Below, piece after piece: positions 1-13,312 of a DNA stretch of 64,000 nt (positions are counted from its first letter, which is position 1; each line of letters opens with the position of its first letter). The notes beneath the pieces are model-generated. The model was not told where the DNA came from, did no database searches, and worked only from the letters and a program-made list of their open reading frames with translations. Source of the DNA: Gelatoporia subvermispora B (Eukaryota; Basidiomycota; Agaricomycetes; Polyporales; Gelatoporiaceae). The position numbers and the translations under genes were made by a program. The DNA lies in the NCBI GenBank assembly GCA_000320605.2, contig KB445804.1, positions 612,895 through 676,894 of the forward strand, in the 5' to 3' direction.

Positions 1-904
1 ATATCTGGCTCGCGACCTCGCGGAGCCGCGCGCCCGTTCTCCGTGCGTTCGTGCCGTGCACCGTGCTTGACAACGACGCACTTGCCGCGTGCGAGGAGCA
101 GCTTGTCGATGCGGGGCTCTGGGAACATCTCTCCGTCGGCGACATCGTTTGCAACTTCGGGTACATCCCACCACCCGAGGACACGCGCGCTGGCACCGCG
201 AGCGCGGGCACGCAGACGTGGCTGTTGTTCGACGGCGCGGGCCTCGTACCGTATACGCCGCCTGCGCCACCTCCCCTCGCCGCGTCGCTTGCGCTCCCTT
301 CGCCGTTCTACTACGCGCACATCCTCCCGCCGTTCTCAAACCCCATCTACGTCCTCGCGCTCCCGCCCGTCGGTACTCACCGGTCTGCGCATGGATCAGG
401 ACAATACGGCCCCGCGCACATGCAGCTCTCGCTTGCGCACCTTCATACGCGCGTGAGCAGCCCGCACGCACCGTCCGGTTTCGCGCTCGCGCGCAAGTAT
501 ATGTGGCTTGCGCGGGTGCCATATGTTGGGCCCGGCACAAGCGAGCTCGGGCGCGGGTGGCAGGGCGAGTGGGTGCTCGAGGCAGAGGGTACGAAGGAGG
601 GCCGGCAGTACTTGCTGGATGCGCTCACCGCGAACGCGGGCGCGGAAGGCCGAGTGGTGCGAGGCCAGTGGGAGGTAGTGAGGGAGAAGTCTGGTGGGGG
701 GAGGCTGTGGATGAAGTGAGTGTTGCGTTTATCATCTATCTCTGCCCCCCTTTCGCCCACGGGCGTCGGCTCGCCTCCGGGCTAGCTCGTTTAGAGTGAG
801 AGATTGACGCTGACGCTCGCCTTTTTGCGCGTAGGCTGCTTATCCCGAACGTCGACGCGTACAACAGCGCCGAGGACCTGAAAACTTACGAAGGCTCGAG
901 TTGA
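1..904 (+). CDS. 3' part of an unknown basidiomycete protein gene
   Basis: The reading frame is open from the first bases of the window, so the 5' end lies outside. Exon one ends at 715 (donor GTGAGT at 716) and the last exon runs 835-904, restoring a Lys codon and adding a tail that starts [11 protein letters not shown] before TGA. The visible part is about 260 residues, with no transmembrane segment. A Pro-rich patch follows [10 protein letters not shown], and the core has aromatic-rich stretches such as [21 protein letters not shown] do not recognise the family. Codon use is very GC-rich, as in other real exons here, and the spliced frame supports a true gene rather than a chance frame. 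Confidence 0.6.
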
Positions 905-1306
905 CCTATCCTACGGACTCATGTATACTGACCCTCTAGACCTGCCGGACGCTGCGCAATGCGCGAGTCTGCTTTAATGTACATCTTAGACTTCACTATC
1001 GTGTTCTTACTATTGGGCGCGCCCTCTGCGCATGCGTCTGTTGCGCGGACTACATATCACTCACTGTTCTTGCTTACTTTCTGCTACATATAACATTGCT
1101 CCCTCCATATGTTGTTGCATCATTACATCTAGCTGTGACTCCCTCGGACATCGCATGGTTCTCTTCTGGGAATACTGTAGTAGCTCTGATTTACCGGTCT
1201 CTTGTATGTATCGGCTATCTGTACAGTCATTTCAATCTGAAGACTTCCGTTTCACTTTGCGCTGTGTGCTACTTCTCTTTCCTTCTCCGCGAAGTGCGCA
1301 GGTCAT
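905..1306. other. intergenic, convergent 3' ends
   Basis: About 400 bp between the stop codons of two convergent genes. It is T/C-rich with no open frame that looks coding. It presumably holds the two 3' UTRs. Confidence 0.5.
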
Positions 1307-2676
1307 CTAGGTGAGCTTGGCGATCTCAGGGTTGACGAATTGCTTGACATCGAAGCCGCCTTCTGGGCTCCTGATGAAACCAGCCTTCTCGAGCACACTA
1401 CAAGACACATATGAGTGGTGGGTGGGCGTCGTCTCATGATGTACTCACCTAAGAGTGTCCGAAATGACCTGACCAGAGATCGCAGAGCAGTCGTGCGTGT
1501 AGCCGACAGTCTTCAGCCAGGCCTGCCGCAAAACACAAACATGAGCCTGGGCTATACACAATCGGAGTCTGCAACACACCTTGACATCCTCCTCGGGGTA
1601 GCCAAACTTCGCCTTGATGAACTCGACGTCGTCCTGTGCGCGCTTCTCCGCCGAGTCGAACGCCCGCACGTAATTTGTCAGCTCGCCGAGGAAGGTACGC
1701 AGCGCGTCGGTCGAGGCGCGGGTCGGGTGCGCCGCGATCATCCATGACGGCCAGGGGGTGGGGACTGAACCGATCTGCGACACGTGAGGGACTGCACGTT
1801 GAGCAAGAGATACAGACTTACGAAGCGGACCTCGCCGGCATCGAGCCATGGCTTGGTCGTGAACCACTCCCACATGAACGCGCTCGTCGACCCGTCGTTC
1901 ACGGAGTCAACGAGCCCCCGGATGTCGTTATTGACTGTCGTGCGATACTTAATCAGTGCATGTAGAAGTCGAATATGAAGGGTGTGTGCTCACTCTTGAA
2001 GTGCAAATTGTCCGTGGGCCAGCCCTGCTGTAATGCCATCACGTACGCCATCGTCTGACTCCCGCTGATCCTGGTATTCGCATCCAACGCAAAGTTTGAG
2101 GGGACACAAGACTCACCTGCCAAGCCGCGAGATGCCCAGCGTTGTCTCCTGCAGGTCAGAGATCTGCTGGAACTTCGTGTCCTTTCCTGTGATAACTGCC
2201 CTAGCAAAGTACACCGTGTCTCAGATCTTGCATCTCTCGTCGCCTCGGACGGACACTGACCAGTTAAGCGGGGTTGTCACATATGTGCCGACGAGCTTGT
2301 ACGCGTCCGAGCCCTTTGCGATGCCGGAGATAAGGGGATCCGTCAGGGCGCTGCGAGAAGTAAATTCCCTGGAGCGTGAAGACCATCCGGGTGCCATGCT
2401 CACAGCGCGACGTCGATTTCATCGTTCGTGAGACGTTGAATCAGCTGTCCAGTCCCGCCTGAGATGTGCACATTCTTGAAACGTCGTGTGGTTGCGATGC
2501 GATGTATTTGGCTTACTCGGGCATTCCACAAGCGTGAAGGTCTTGCCGCCGTCGGCCTCTGCGTACTGCAAGAGTGGGGACGAGAAGTGTTCCCTGACTA
2601 TTACGACGCAATTAGACGTGCCATTGATGATGGTTCCGGATTCCCTGTGCTTACCGTATCCAACTCTGAGAGGCAT
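1307..2676 (-). CDS. Ca3427-like periplasmic-binding-protein-fold protein
   Basis: Ten exons join in phase to a protein of 293 residues: 2676-2655, 2597-2517, 2458-2404, 2350-2261, 2200-2117, 2070-1994, 1934-1822, 1774-1580, 1522-1449 and 1397-1307. All introns are GT-AG. The protein starts MPLRVGYVREHFSSPLLQY and contains SGTGQLIQRLTNDEIDVALA, GTYVTTPLNWAVITG, SVNDGSTSAFMWEWFTTKP and a WMIAAHPTRAS block. This is the type II periplasmic-binding-protein fold seen in the fungal Ca3427-like family, related to TauA/NMT1 proteins. There is no signal peptide, so it is probably intracellular. Ligand and role are unknown; binding of a small nitrogen or sulfur compound is only inferred from the fold. 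Its start lies 293 bp from the 3' end of the next gene. Confidence 0.8.
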
Positions 2677-2969
2677 AATACTGTATGATAATGAACGCTA
2701 GAAGCTAGCACGGAGTCGGAGATGACACAGACACAGACGTCGAAGCAGCTCAAGAATTCGCTGCCGGGATCGTCGGTCCGCGCGAGATCCACTGCCGATC
2801 TTATCTTATCTCATGCTTAAGAGTGACGTCGACAGTTGTCCCCATCAGACGCACACAGGGTATACTCTTGCGACTGTCATTCCGAACGCACATTCACGCT
2901 GGAAGCTAAGTTCGGGGTGAAACAGCATGATTCCCAAGAATGAATACAATAGTGGAAATGAGGAAGATA

Positions 2970-4283
2970 CTATTGAATAATGATCATCCATGCCAGGATG
3001 AAGTAGAACAAGCTATGAACAAACGTATCAGAATCGGTGATGTTTCCAGTATGCCCGCGACTTACAGTAAAGGGTATACAGCGAGCAATATCCGCTGTTG
3101 CTCAATCTTAGTGCCATCAAGAAAGTTCACGGACGCTGATGAAGAGCGGTTAGAAGGCGTTACTTAATTAGCAAATGCACACATACCCCAGACACACCAC
3201 GCCCATGCAGCAAGAGCTATAGGTACTCTGACATAGATAAGGTGGACAAAGGTAGACACGAGGGCTGCGATGTTCAATGGAGCAACGCAGTATCCCAGAA
3301 CGCACAGTCCCTGGAAGAATGAACTGCAAGAGTATGCGTCAAGATATGTCACTGAGAATTGCCTTGATCATTGCTTACACTCGACCACCCAGAAGCTACG
3401 TGCAATCGCGTAAGTTAGCAAGGGCTACGCAGTAGCTCAGACATCCGCGCACCTTGGCTTGTACCGTCACTATCAAAGAGCCCATGGAGATGATGACGAC
3501 AACGCTGGTGAAGACACCAAGTGACTGGGATGAGGGTGCCTATCACGATGCCTCGGTCAGTCTACTGACAGTCATCAGACAAACCCAATATGTACATTGA
3601 CGCTCAAAAGAATTCCTAGCATCAAGCAGAGTACCAGTGGGCCCCAGAGGTCCCAGTCCCTGCATCGAAGATAGTCACACGCGGCATTCTCAAGGGCGAA
3701 CGCGTGAGGCTTACCTGAGAACTTCTCGTCCAGCACCGCCTCGTGGTGGGTAGAGCACTTGCACTAGTTTTGTATAAATTGACAGGAGGTCTCGAGTCTG
3801 TGAACAGCTATGTCAATGAGATTCGGAATCAGAATTCAGTGTACGTGCAATTGTGGCGGTGACAGGTTCATCTAGAGTATCTACTCCAGTGTATCTGAAT
3901 GGCGTTTTAATGACGCGTCTTGCACCGTGAGTGAGGCAACCATACCGCGTCTCAACCTGCACACCGCCGACCGTTCTCCGCGACGGCTTTGGTCCGCCAT
4001 TCGTTGCACTACCAATGGTCCCGGAGACGGACGTGCTCGGATATGCCTGCCCGGAAGGGGGCGCCAGCTGTTCTGTAGCACGAGCTTTTCCCTTATCTTG
4101 ACCAGCATTCGGGCTCATAGAAGGGTGGGAGAACCCAGGGATGGCCTCCTCGTCAAAATCATCATCATCGTCTGCATCCGAGAGTCAGCCAGACTTGTTG
4201 CAAGCCATGACGATATCTTACGAGCCTGCTTGAATGAACTGAGACGTGGAAGTGAGAGGGGTCAATGGGTCAGTGTTCTGCAT
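2970..4283 (-). CDS. YIP4: YIPF6/Yip4-type Golgi membrane protein
   Basis: Yip1-domain protein of the Golgi, where family members bind Rab GTPases in vesicle traffic. An acidic N-terminus leads to the family signature VETRYTGVDTLDEPVTATI. RDWDLWGPLVLC follows, then five hydrophobic segments that include GGRVSFFQGLCVLGYC, and the tail LFYFILAWMIIIQ. This layout matches human YIPF6 closely. Two introns fit only with GC donors: 3848-3798 (donor GCACGT), which restores TATI-TRDL, and 4225-4172 (donor GCTCGT), which gives an N-terminus beginning MQNTDPLTPLT. If the second is wrong, translation could start at 4118 (MSPNAGQ). The other introns are GT-AG. The gene is divergent from RPT2 across a 238 bp shared promoter. 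Confidence 0.85.
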
Positions 4284-4521
4284 GGTTGAGATAGTTGACT
4301 TGTGCTAGGTAGTTCGAGTGCGCTGTTGCCTGCGGTCGCTGCGGGCGGCGTTCAGTGCGCATGCCACCGCGCAGACCACGTGATATGTTCTCACGGCCCG
4401 CTCATGCGTCGCTGACGCGTCGCGGTAGCTCGCGCTGCACTCGCACTGACAAGTTCCTCTCCTTCAACCCTTCAAGTCCCTTTTCCAACTTTACTTTTCC
4501 ACCTCCAGAACTTAGTGAAAC

Positions 4522-6132
<1,611 letters not shown>

Positions 6133-6409
6133 TCGTCATGTTCTGTTGTATTTTATGATTGCATCCATATCGTAGTCTGTCGTACTCATCTCGCTATGCA
6201 CGCTCGAGCCGTTCGGACCCGTCTGCTTACCCCAAAACGAATTTGTTTTCGTACATCAATTGCCGTAAGGAACCCAGACCCGCAACCGCCGTTCCTCCAT
6301 TGGTTCAATCCTATTGTCTGTTCTGAGATATAGACCATGACCTCGTACTAGCTTGTCTCAGCGGTGATTCACGCAAGGTTCTACCGTCGATACTTCACAT
6401 TTTCGCGAA

Positions 6410-8700
6410 CTACGCGTCTGCACGCTCCTCGATGCTTTGCTCCTCGTCGTCATCGGACAGGGGTCCCTCGAGGAACCCACACCCTGTCACTATGCCGCTA
6501 ATTATCTTGCACTCCGCTCTCTGCCCGAGCCGACCCAGAGAGCCGTCCAAGCCTGCGAGGGACGATGCAAACGGGGTGCTGTTGCGCCCGTACCCATGAG
6601 GGTAGAGCGAAGGGAGAGTGATTACAAAGTGCGAAGAGGAGGCAGTCCTATCCGCTCCACTCTGTGAGACATTGGTGGCGCCAGGCAACGTGAAAAGAGC
6701 GACATGGCTAGAGATCCACCGAGGCCAACGTCCATAGAGGCCCGGCCGCAGCAAGGTTGCGAAAGACCTGGTAGAACTATTGAACGAGAGGTGGGCCTGG
6801 TTTGATTAGCCTTCCTCCGTAGCGGTCGAATATTGTACGGGGAGGTAAGATGGAATCGACGCAAAGGTCGAGAGCACTTCTGTGCAGTACGCCGATGTGC
6901 TTGTGGGTGCGCACAACGTGACCCCGCCGTAACCGAAATTCTGGTACGTTCCCGCAAACGCTTCAAGTGGTACAGGGAGCTCCGCCGCGACAATGCTGTC
7001 AGGACCAACAAGGCTATTTGGGTCCGCCTGCACAGTGTCGTGCCAGAGAACAGGCGCGCCACACGCATGCTCAGCGAGAGCTGCAGCAGTATGCGCTGAG
7101 CTATAGCGTGCAGCCATCGCAGACTCAGCATAGGTGGAAGGTGGAAGCCGAAGGACATGGTCGAGAATGTTGTACGCAGCGAGACTTAGCGCTTCAACGC
7201 TGCCATCCACGCTGCCGAACCCGACAACACCGATTTTGTCCCAAGGCAGATGCAATCAGACGGTATTGAACCCTGCAACACCACCGTTGTGCCCCACAGT
7301 CTGAACAGTGTATCGAAATGGCCTGTCAGTTATGTGGAAATGTGAAGACCATGCGTATGACCCACCTCGTGTCCGCGATATGAAAGGCGAGCCCAGCCCA
7401 TTCCGTAGCCTTGGATCGATACATCTGCCGAACCGCGTCCGATCTTGATGGTACGTGAAGTAGTGATCTCATCTACGACTGATTTCGGGATGACGCTCGT
7501 ATTCGCTCATGGGTCAACGCCACCATTGATTATGGTTGCCACTTATTTGGTCTTTCGGGCCCTTTGTGAGATCACGATCGTGCCCTTCTCGATAGACACA
7601 TACCATGTCGACTGCATTGGAGTTGATACCTCCAGAACCGTCAGCGACGTCTCCAGTGACTTCGTAACGCCAGAATGGGATACGACGGCCATTGGGAGCC
7701 CACGCGTGGCTGAGCTTTCCCGACTGCTCGGCGCGCACGGGATCGTATGTCGAGTCCGTCATGTTGAGTGGCCCAAAGATACGTTCATGAACGAACTGCC
7801 TGAATGGGAGACCGGAATATTTCGAAATGATGTACGCAACAACCGAGTACATCTATGATTCCAGGTTCAGGTTATCTGGTCAGCTGGGACCCGAAGGTAC
7901 TAAGAATGACGTGCCTGGTTACTATACTGCCATTTCTCGCGAAGTTCTGTGGACTTCAAGAAACGCATGTGGTTAAGAACGTCTATGGTATTTTCGTCGG
8001 GATGGACAGCAAGTTCATGCCTGTCACAAAGCAGTATGAATATGTGACGTCAGAGGTCGTTACAGACAATTCGCCTTAGTATCCCAGACATGTGAGACAG
8101 CAAATCACGGAGGCTGGCCTTCTCAGTTGCGTAGGCGTCTTGGAGTGTCCACTCGGTCGTAGGAAACAATGATATAATCTTCGTATACCATGTCAGTTTG
8201 TCCACAGAAGGTGGCAGAGCCGTGCGATTGTGACCGGACACGAAGTCGTCAATGAGCAGTCCTACGCTTGTAGCCCCAAAGGGGTTCGAGCATGACCCAA
8301 TAGAGTACAACGTCTGCACAACTAATCGCAATCAACACTTCATGTCGCTCTCCACAACCAAGGGCGGGATGTGCAAACATATGGGTGCTCACATCCGATG
8401 ACACAGAATCTCCATTTTCCGTCTTCAATCCCCACGTGTTGAAGTCCAGTTCGGGCTAACAGAATCACTGAATTTGACCACGCCGAATGATACACCTGGG
8501 ATTTTCGCCTGAACACGCAGGGACTCGATATGGTCCCATAACCTTGGTGGGATTGCCCAGTGGGCATCCTCATACTTGAAGGGGTCACCCGGTCTTGATA
8601 TCCCCGTCAGGACAAGTGCCAGGCGTGGTATGGCGCCCGATATGGGGAAGCGTTGGGCCAAAGAGTATAATGCAACTGTACCCCAAACCAGCGAGATCTA
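6410..8700 (-). pseudogene. decayed serine hydrolase (beta-lactamase / penicillin-binding-like)
   Basis: Minus-strand fragments line up with fungal beta-lactamase-fold serine hydrolases: AKIPGVSFGVVK, NTWGLKTENGDSVSSD, TLYSIGSCSNPFGATSVGL, EKASLRDLLSHMSG, WQYSNQMYSVVAYIISKYSG, YGMGWARLSYRGHE, GHNGGVAGFNTV. The catalytic SxxK appears as SCSN, so the Lys is lost, while the YxN (YSN) and HxG (HNG) motifs remain. The gene is broken: a frame change near 8465, an in-frame TGA after NGGVDP near 7510, and another TGA after GFNTV near 7250. Two introns have GC donors (8074-8021 and 7914-7853). No clean start exon was found above 8700. The C-terminal part ends EERADA at 6410. Probably non-functional unless these are assembly errors. 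Confidence 0.75.
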
Positions 8701-9174
8701 CGAAGAATATCCCCTTTGCGAGCCTCCGATATACCTCATTCGCAGTCGTTGATTCCTGTCATTACGTGAGCCGCCGCAAGCAGGAGTCAGAAGAACTGCG
8801 CCATCGAAAGACCATGCAAATCAAACACATAGAGCATACAGTGTATTTAAACAGAAGACAGGCGCGCAGAAAGTCCACATGAACAGCTGACTCTGTGGAC
8901 GTCCACCCCGAGAGAAGGAGAAGAATGCTGCCGCCAGGCCATCGATCACAGCATCAGACGCGTTTCGTCCCACGTGACAGAGACGCGTCGCGCAGGTCAT
9001 GTGATGATGCGGTATGCGGTGCAAGCATGTGATAGTGACCCCCATGATCCCCACCTGTTTCGTTGTCGTTGGACCTCGGTCTCGGAGGCGTCAGTGCCCG
9101 CGTCCCCATCTGGGGCCCACAGCCGGACAGTAACCACCACTACCTTTGCTCTAGAACTACCACCATATCATACC
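8701..9174. other. intergenic between divergent pseudogene and citrate synthase
   Basis: About 470 bp expected to hold the citrate synthase promoter. No coding frame could be linked to either neighbour. A lost first exon of the hydrolase pseudogene may lie near 8710-8830, but I could not join it in phase. Confidence 0.4.
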
Positions 9175-11712
9175 ATGGGCCGACCGACAGAGACGCAGCC
9201 AGACAGCCTCACCGTGCGCGACAACCGCACCGGGAAGACGTATAACATTCCGTAAGTATTGTCAGGTTAGCGAGGAGAGCGACTTGACACAACTGTTGAC
9301 ACGGCCGCGCCACGTAGAATCGTCGATAATGCTGTCACTGCAACTGCGTTCAAGGGCATGACAGCGCCCAAGAGGGCGGGTGAGCGGGACGAGAATGAGA
9401 CGGAGAAGGGACTGCGCGTGCAGGACAAGGGCTTCTTGAACACAGCTGTCATTCGGAGTGAAATTACATACATTGACGGAGAAGCAGGAGGCAAGTGGAA
9501 ACATACGGAAGCTTGTCGCTCGCTCAAACTGCTCCCTAGTTCTTCGTTACAGGTTAGCAATTCGCAGTGCGATACTGTACAACGGCTCACCACCATCACA
9601 TCCTGCGCAGAGGATACCCGATTGAACAGCTTGCTCTGCAATCGTCGCACTTGGAAACGGCATACCTGCTGATATATGGCTCTCTGCCGACTGGGGAGCA
9701 ATATAAGTTCTTCGAGAATGAGGTTATGAGGCACACTGTTGTACATTCTGATGCTGAAGGATTCTTCCGGTCTTTCCGGTGCGTAAATTTGTGTACACTC
9801 TGTAAATTCAGAGGGTTGAGCTAGGCCGAGCACAGTTACGATGCGCACCCTATGAGTATGCTGACTAGTGCATTCGCTATGCTGGGCTCTTACTACAGCG
9901 ATGCGAACCCTTCGCTGCAGGGTACGTACATTGCACCACCCATACCCCGTGCCCTCATAAACGGGTGTTTCAGGACAGCGTCTCTTCACCAAGGGAGACA
10001 AGGCATCGTTGGCGATCATGGATCGACAGATTTACAGGTTGATCGGGAAAGCTACTACACTTGCTGCGTATGTGGCATAATATGACCGTCGATCAAGACT
10101 TTCTGATGTCCCCCGTAGCATGGCGTACCGTGTTCGTCAAGGTCGTGACTTTGTTACCCCGCCCACGGGACTGAGCTATACTGGATCGCAAGTGGCAGCC
10201 TCGATGCATTGGCCACAACCTAACCTCGTTCCATTAGATTCCTATACCAGATGGACCACATTGGGGAGGAGAACTATGTTCCCAACCCGGTGCTCGAGAA
10301 GGCGCTTGACGTCCTGTTCCTACTTCACGCGGATCACGAGCTGAACGCGTCATGTACAACGGTGTTGCAAACGGGAAGTTCGCTCGTAGACCCGTACTCA
10401 GCGATCGCGTGAGTGGCATCGTGCAACATAGGTTCAGTGCCATTGATCATACAATTTTTAATTCAGGGCTGGCTGTGCGTCCCTCTAGTGAGTCAATATT
10501 ATCTCAAGTTATAGCGCTGCGAATCTCGTGCTAATTATGTCGTACAGTGGGCCTCTGCATGGTGAGATCACTTAGCCACGGGTCAAGAACTTCTACTGAC
10601 CATGATGGCAGGCGGCGCGAATGAAGCTGTGATTCGGATGCTCATCTCCATCGGCAGGTAAGTCATATGTCATAAGCATCTCGTGCATCTGACCATTCCC
10701 CGTGGCCACAGCCCGGAGAATGTGCCCGCCTTCATAGAAGCCGTCAAGAGACGCGAGAAGACCTTGTCAGGCTTCGGACACCGGTAAGTCCCACAGCCAG
10801 CGCAGACCTGTCAATACTGCGGACGCTCATCGGCATTCGACGTACAGTGTCTACAAGACAGTAAGTCCGAATTGAAGTTTGTTAGATGCGCAAGCGCTGA
10901 TCAGTCCGTGCGTAGTCTGATCCACGTTCTTTTATCGTGCGTAAGACGGCCGATGAAGTCTTCAAAGTGTAAGTACCGCCGAAGCGCCGTCAGCTATTCT
11001 CAGCTGACCTCTACTAGCACCGGGAAAGATGAACTCTTAGAGACCGCCATGGCTCTGCATGACGCGGCAATGAAGGACGAGTACTTCATCAAGCGCAAAC
11101 TTGCCCCCAATGTGGATTTCTGGTACGCAAATACCAATGTTTACGGATGCCTAGACTGACACATGCTTTCCACGTTGCGCAGGAGGTAAGATGGTGATGC
11201 CGCGCGTTCCGCCCACATACTGACACCGAATCACCAGCGGCCTGATCTATCGTGCGATGGGTGAGCTTCCTCATGGTACCATGACAAACGAGGGCGCTGA
11301 ATGAAGGGCCCCCGCGCTTTGCAGGATTCCCCCTCGATTTTTTCCCTGTGTTGTTTGCTGTGCCGCGCGTGGTGGGTTGGCTTGCGCACTGGCGGCAGAT
11401 GATGCTGCAAGAGGGCGGCGTGAAGATCTGGCGTCCACGACAGGTACGCATGACGCAACATCTCTCAGGCATCATAAAATTCATTGAGCTGTGCACAGAT
11501 TTACGTCGGGCCGGGTAAACGTGACTACGTGCCGGCCGAGCAGCGCGCAGCTGTACAGGGCCTCGGAAAGACACCGTCGGCGGTCGAACACGGAGGGTGG
11601 GTGCTCCGATCCGGAGGGAGAATTTCGGCACTGACGCGCGCTGGCTGTCTTTGTTACCAGGATGTCGAAACGGAGTATGTTGGCCAGCTTCAAGGGTAAG
11701 ACCAAGCTGTGA
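9175..11712 (+). CDS. citrate synthase, non-mitochondrial (glyoxysomal/cytosolic) type
   Basis: Condenses acetyl-CoA with oxaloacetate to citrate. The protein starts [17 protein letters not shown] with no mitochondrial presequence or obvious PTS2, and ends GKTKL, at best a weak PTS1-like tail, so it may be cytosolic or peroxisomal. The catalytic residues are all visible: His in GPLHGGANEAV, His in SGFGHRVYKTSDPR and Asp in APNVDFWSGL. About 18 introns are needed. The one at 10188-10237 has a GC donor (GCAAGT). The one at 9491-9568 seems to as well, but its junction leaves an odd HHHH-containing insert before [12 protein letters not shown] 3 nt micro-exon at 11183-11185 supplies the conserved Trp-Ser of DFWSG. 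The final intron joins EHGG to [12 protein letters not shown]. Apart from that insert the gene looks intact. Confidence 0.9.
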
Positions 11713-12463
11713 CGGTCGTTGCTGAGATCTTGTGTAAATACGCTTGTTTAATTGTCATGATTTGGCGGTACGTCGGGAGCTGGCCTGTTGCGACGGTAGC
11801 TCTTGTGCATGTTGAGGACCTCGTTGTTTCCACGCGATCTGATCGACAGCGTGACCACATTATTGATGCTTTGATCAGCAGCAAAGGAGGGCAACAAAAG
11901 GACCCTGAAAAGACCCATAATAGGGTGTCCGGAAAAAGCCACCAATTTGGGCTTCCCATGTTCGGACAGGATTTGTAACAGTTTTTTCCGGGCTCTGGAC
12001 CGGCCTGACGTCCCGCCACATTTGTCCGGGCCCGAGAGTAGTCCCCCAGAAAATTGCCTTGTTTGGGCGAAAATCGCATTCTCTGGCGCTGAACCTGGAG
12101 GACGACCACAACGGACGTGAACGCAGGATGACTAGATGGATAGATTCTCACCACACGGGTGCATCTACCTCTGAATTTTCTTGTCCGAAAGTTTTTTTCA
12201 AGACTAGTAAGCGCATCTCTATTCTTCTGTGGACACTCGTACGGGCGGCTACCCCAGTTTTATAGGAAATTTTCAGGGGACCTGCCAATCCCGCGACAAA
12301 CTGAATGAAGGTATTTGGCTGTATTTGGTGGGATGCCAAGTCTTACGGCGTTACCAGCCGAACGACGACCTCACCCCTTACCACCATCCCTGTGCTCCGT
12401 CCTTTTTCTACAGCCCTCTGAGCTCCCTGCTCCCTTCCTTCTTTCCGCCCACTCCGTGCTACA
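11713..12463. other. intergenic, no supported gene
   Basis: 750 bp with a 154-codon minus-strand open frame (12154-11690) that resembles no family and runs over the last citrate synthase exon. A short inverted pair of CCGGAAAAA / TTTTTTCCGG lies near 11933-11985. The C/T-rich tract just before 12464 looks like a fungal promoter pyrimidine run. Confidence 0.4.
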
Positions 12464-13312
12464 ATGTTCGCGTCACTCGTTTCCGTCGCTCTCTTCTCCA
12501 CCCTTGCTATCCAGGGAGCTCGCGCTGACTTCAGCGTCGATACCCCCACGCTCGTCCAGGTATGCACATCACATTGAGCAACGCACGAATGTCGATGTTT
12601 ACGATGTATTGTAGTGCCAATCCGTCCAGGTCAAGTGGGACAGCACTAACTCGGCCCCTTACAACCTCATCGTCGTCCCCGCGGCGGAGCCTTGCGGAGA
12701 TGTATTGTTCGTAACCCCATTGAATCATCTCGACTCGTCTGACTCGTCTGATCATAGGGCTGACCTTGGTGACCATAATGGTACCTCCATGCACTGGACG
12801 GTTAACTTGGCCGCGGGAACGCAGGTCATGTTCTCCCTGCAGGATGCTGTCGACGACGAGGCTTGGAGCGGTGGTGTACGTCCTTCCATACACGAAGGCA
12901 GAGGCACGTTCTGACACGCTGTACAGATGACCGTCCAGCCTAGCAACGACTCCTCCTGCCTCTCCGCCGCATCGTCCTCTGCGGCCGCGTCCTCCTCGTC
13001 TGCCCCCGCAGCTAGCAGTGCCGCCGCCGCTTCCTCGGTGGACCCCGCCACTACGTCAGTTCCTTTCCTCTTCGAAGTGGGCTACTGCTGACCAGAGGCT
13101 TCTACTCCAGTCTCGTGGTGCCCAACAACGTCGCGCCGTCGCCCACCGACGACGGTGCCGCGCCCGCTGCGAGCTCCTCGGGCGCCGTCGCCGTCGGCGC
13201 CGCCAACTCTGGCATCCTCGGCAACTCTAACGGCGCGCTCGGTCTGCCCTCGTTCAGCGCCCCGCTCATGGCCCTGAGCACGCTCGCGGCCGTGTTCTTC
13301 GCTTCGCTGTAA
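12464..13312 (+). CDS. Ser/Ala-rich secreted surface protein, probably GPI-anchored
   Basis: A signal peptide (MFASLVSVALFSTLAIQGARA) is followed by a small beta-sandwich-like domain: FSVDTPTLVQCQSVQVKWDS, NLIVVPAAEPCGD, GTSMHWTVNLAAGTQVMFSL, then MTVQPSNDSSC. A Ser/Ala-rich stalk follows. The C-terminus is hydrophobic (LMALSTLAAVFFASL) after a small-residue region, as expected for a GPI signal. This plan is common for short basidiomycete cell-surface proteins of unknown function. Introns follow LVQ, GDV, SGG and ATT; the last acceptor is ambiguous by 14 nt (13100 or 13114). Its role in the wall or adhesion is inferred only from the layout. Confidence 0.75.

Noticed and set aside
6299..6312. 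tRNA B-box-like word GGTTCAATCC
   Set aside because: No matching A box or cloverleaf could be folded around it.
8595..8882. Possible first exon of the hydrolase on the plus/minus shadow frames
   Set aside because: No ATG could be joined in phase to the exon starting ISLVWGTVALYS; left outside the pseudogene model.
11690..12154. Minus-strand open frame of 154 codons downstream of citrate synthase
   Set aside because: It overlaps the citrate synthase last exon, has no family features and no intron signals.
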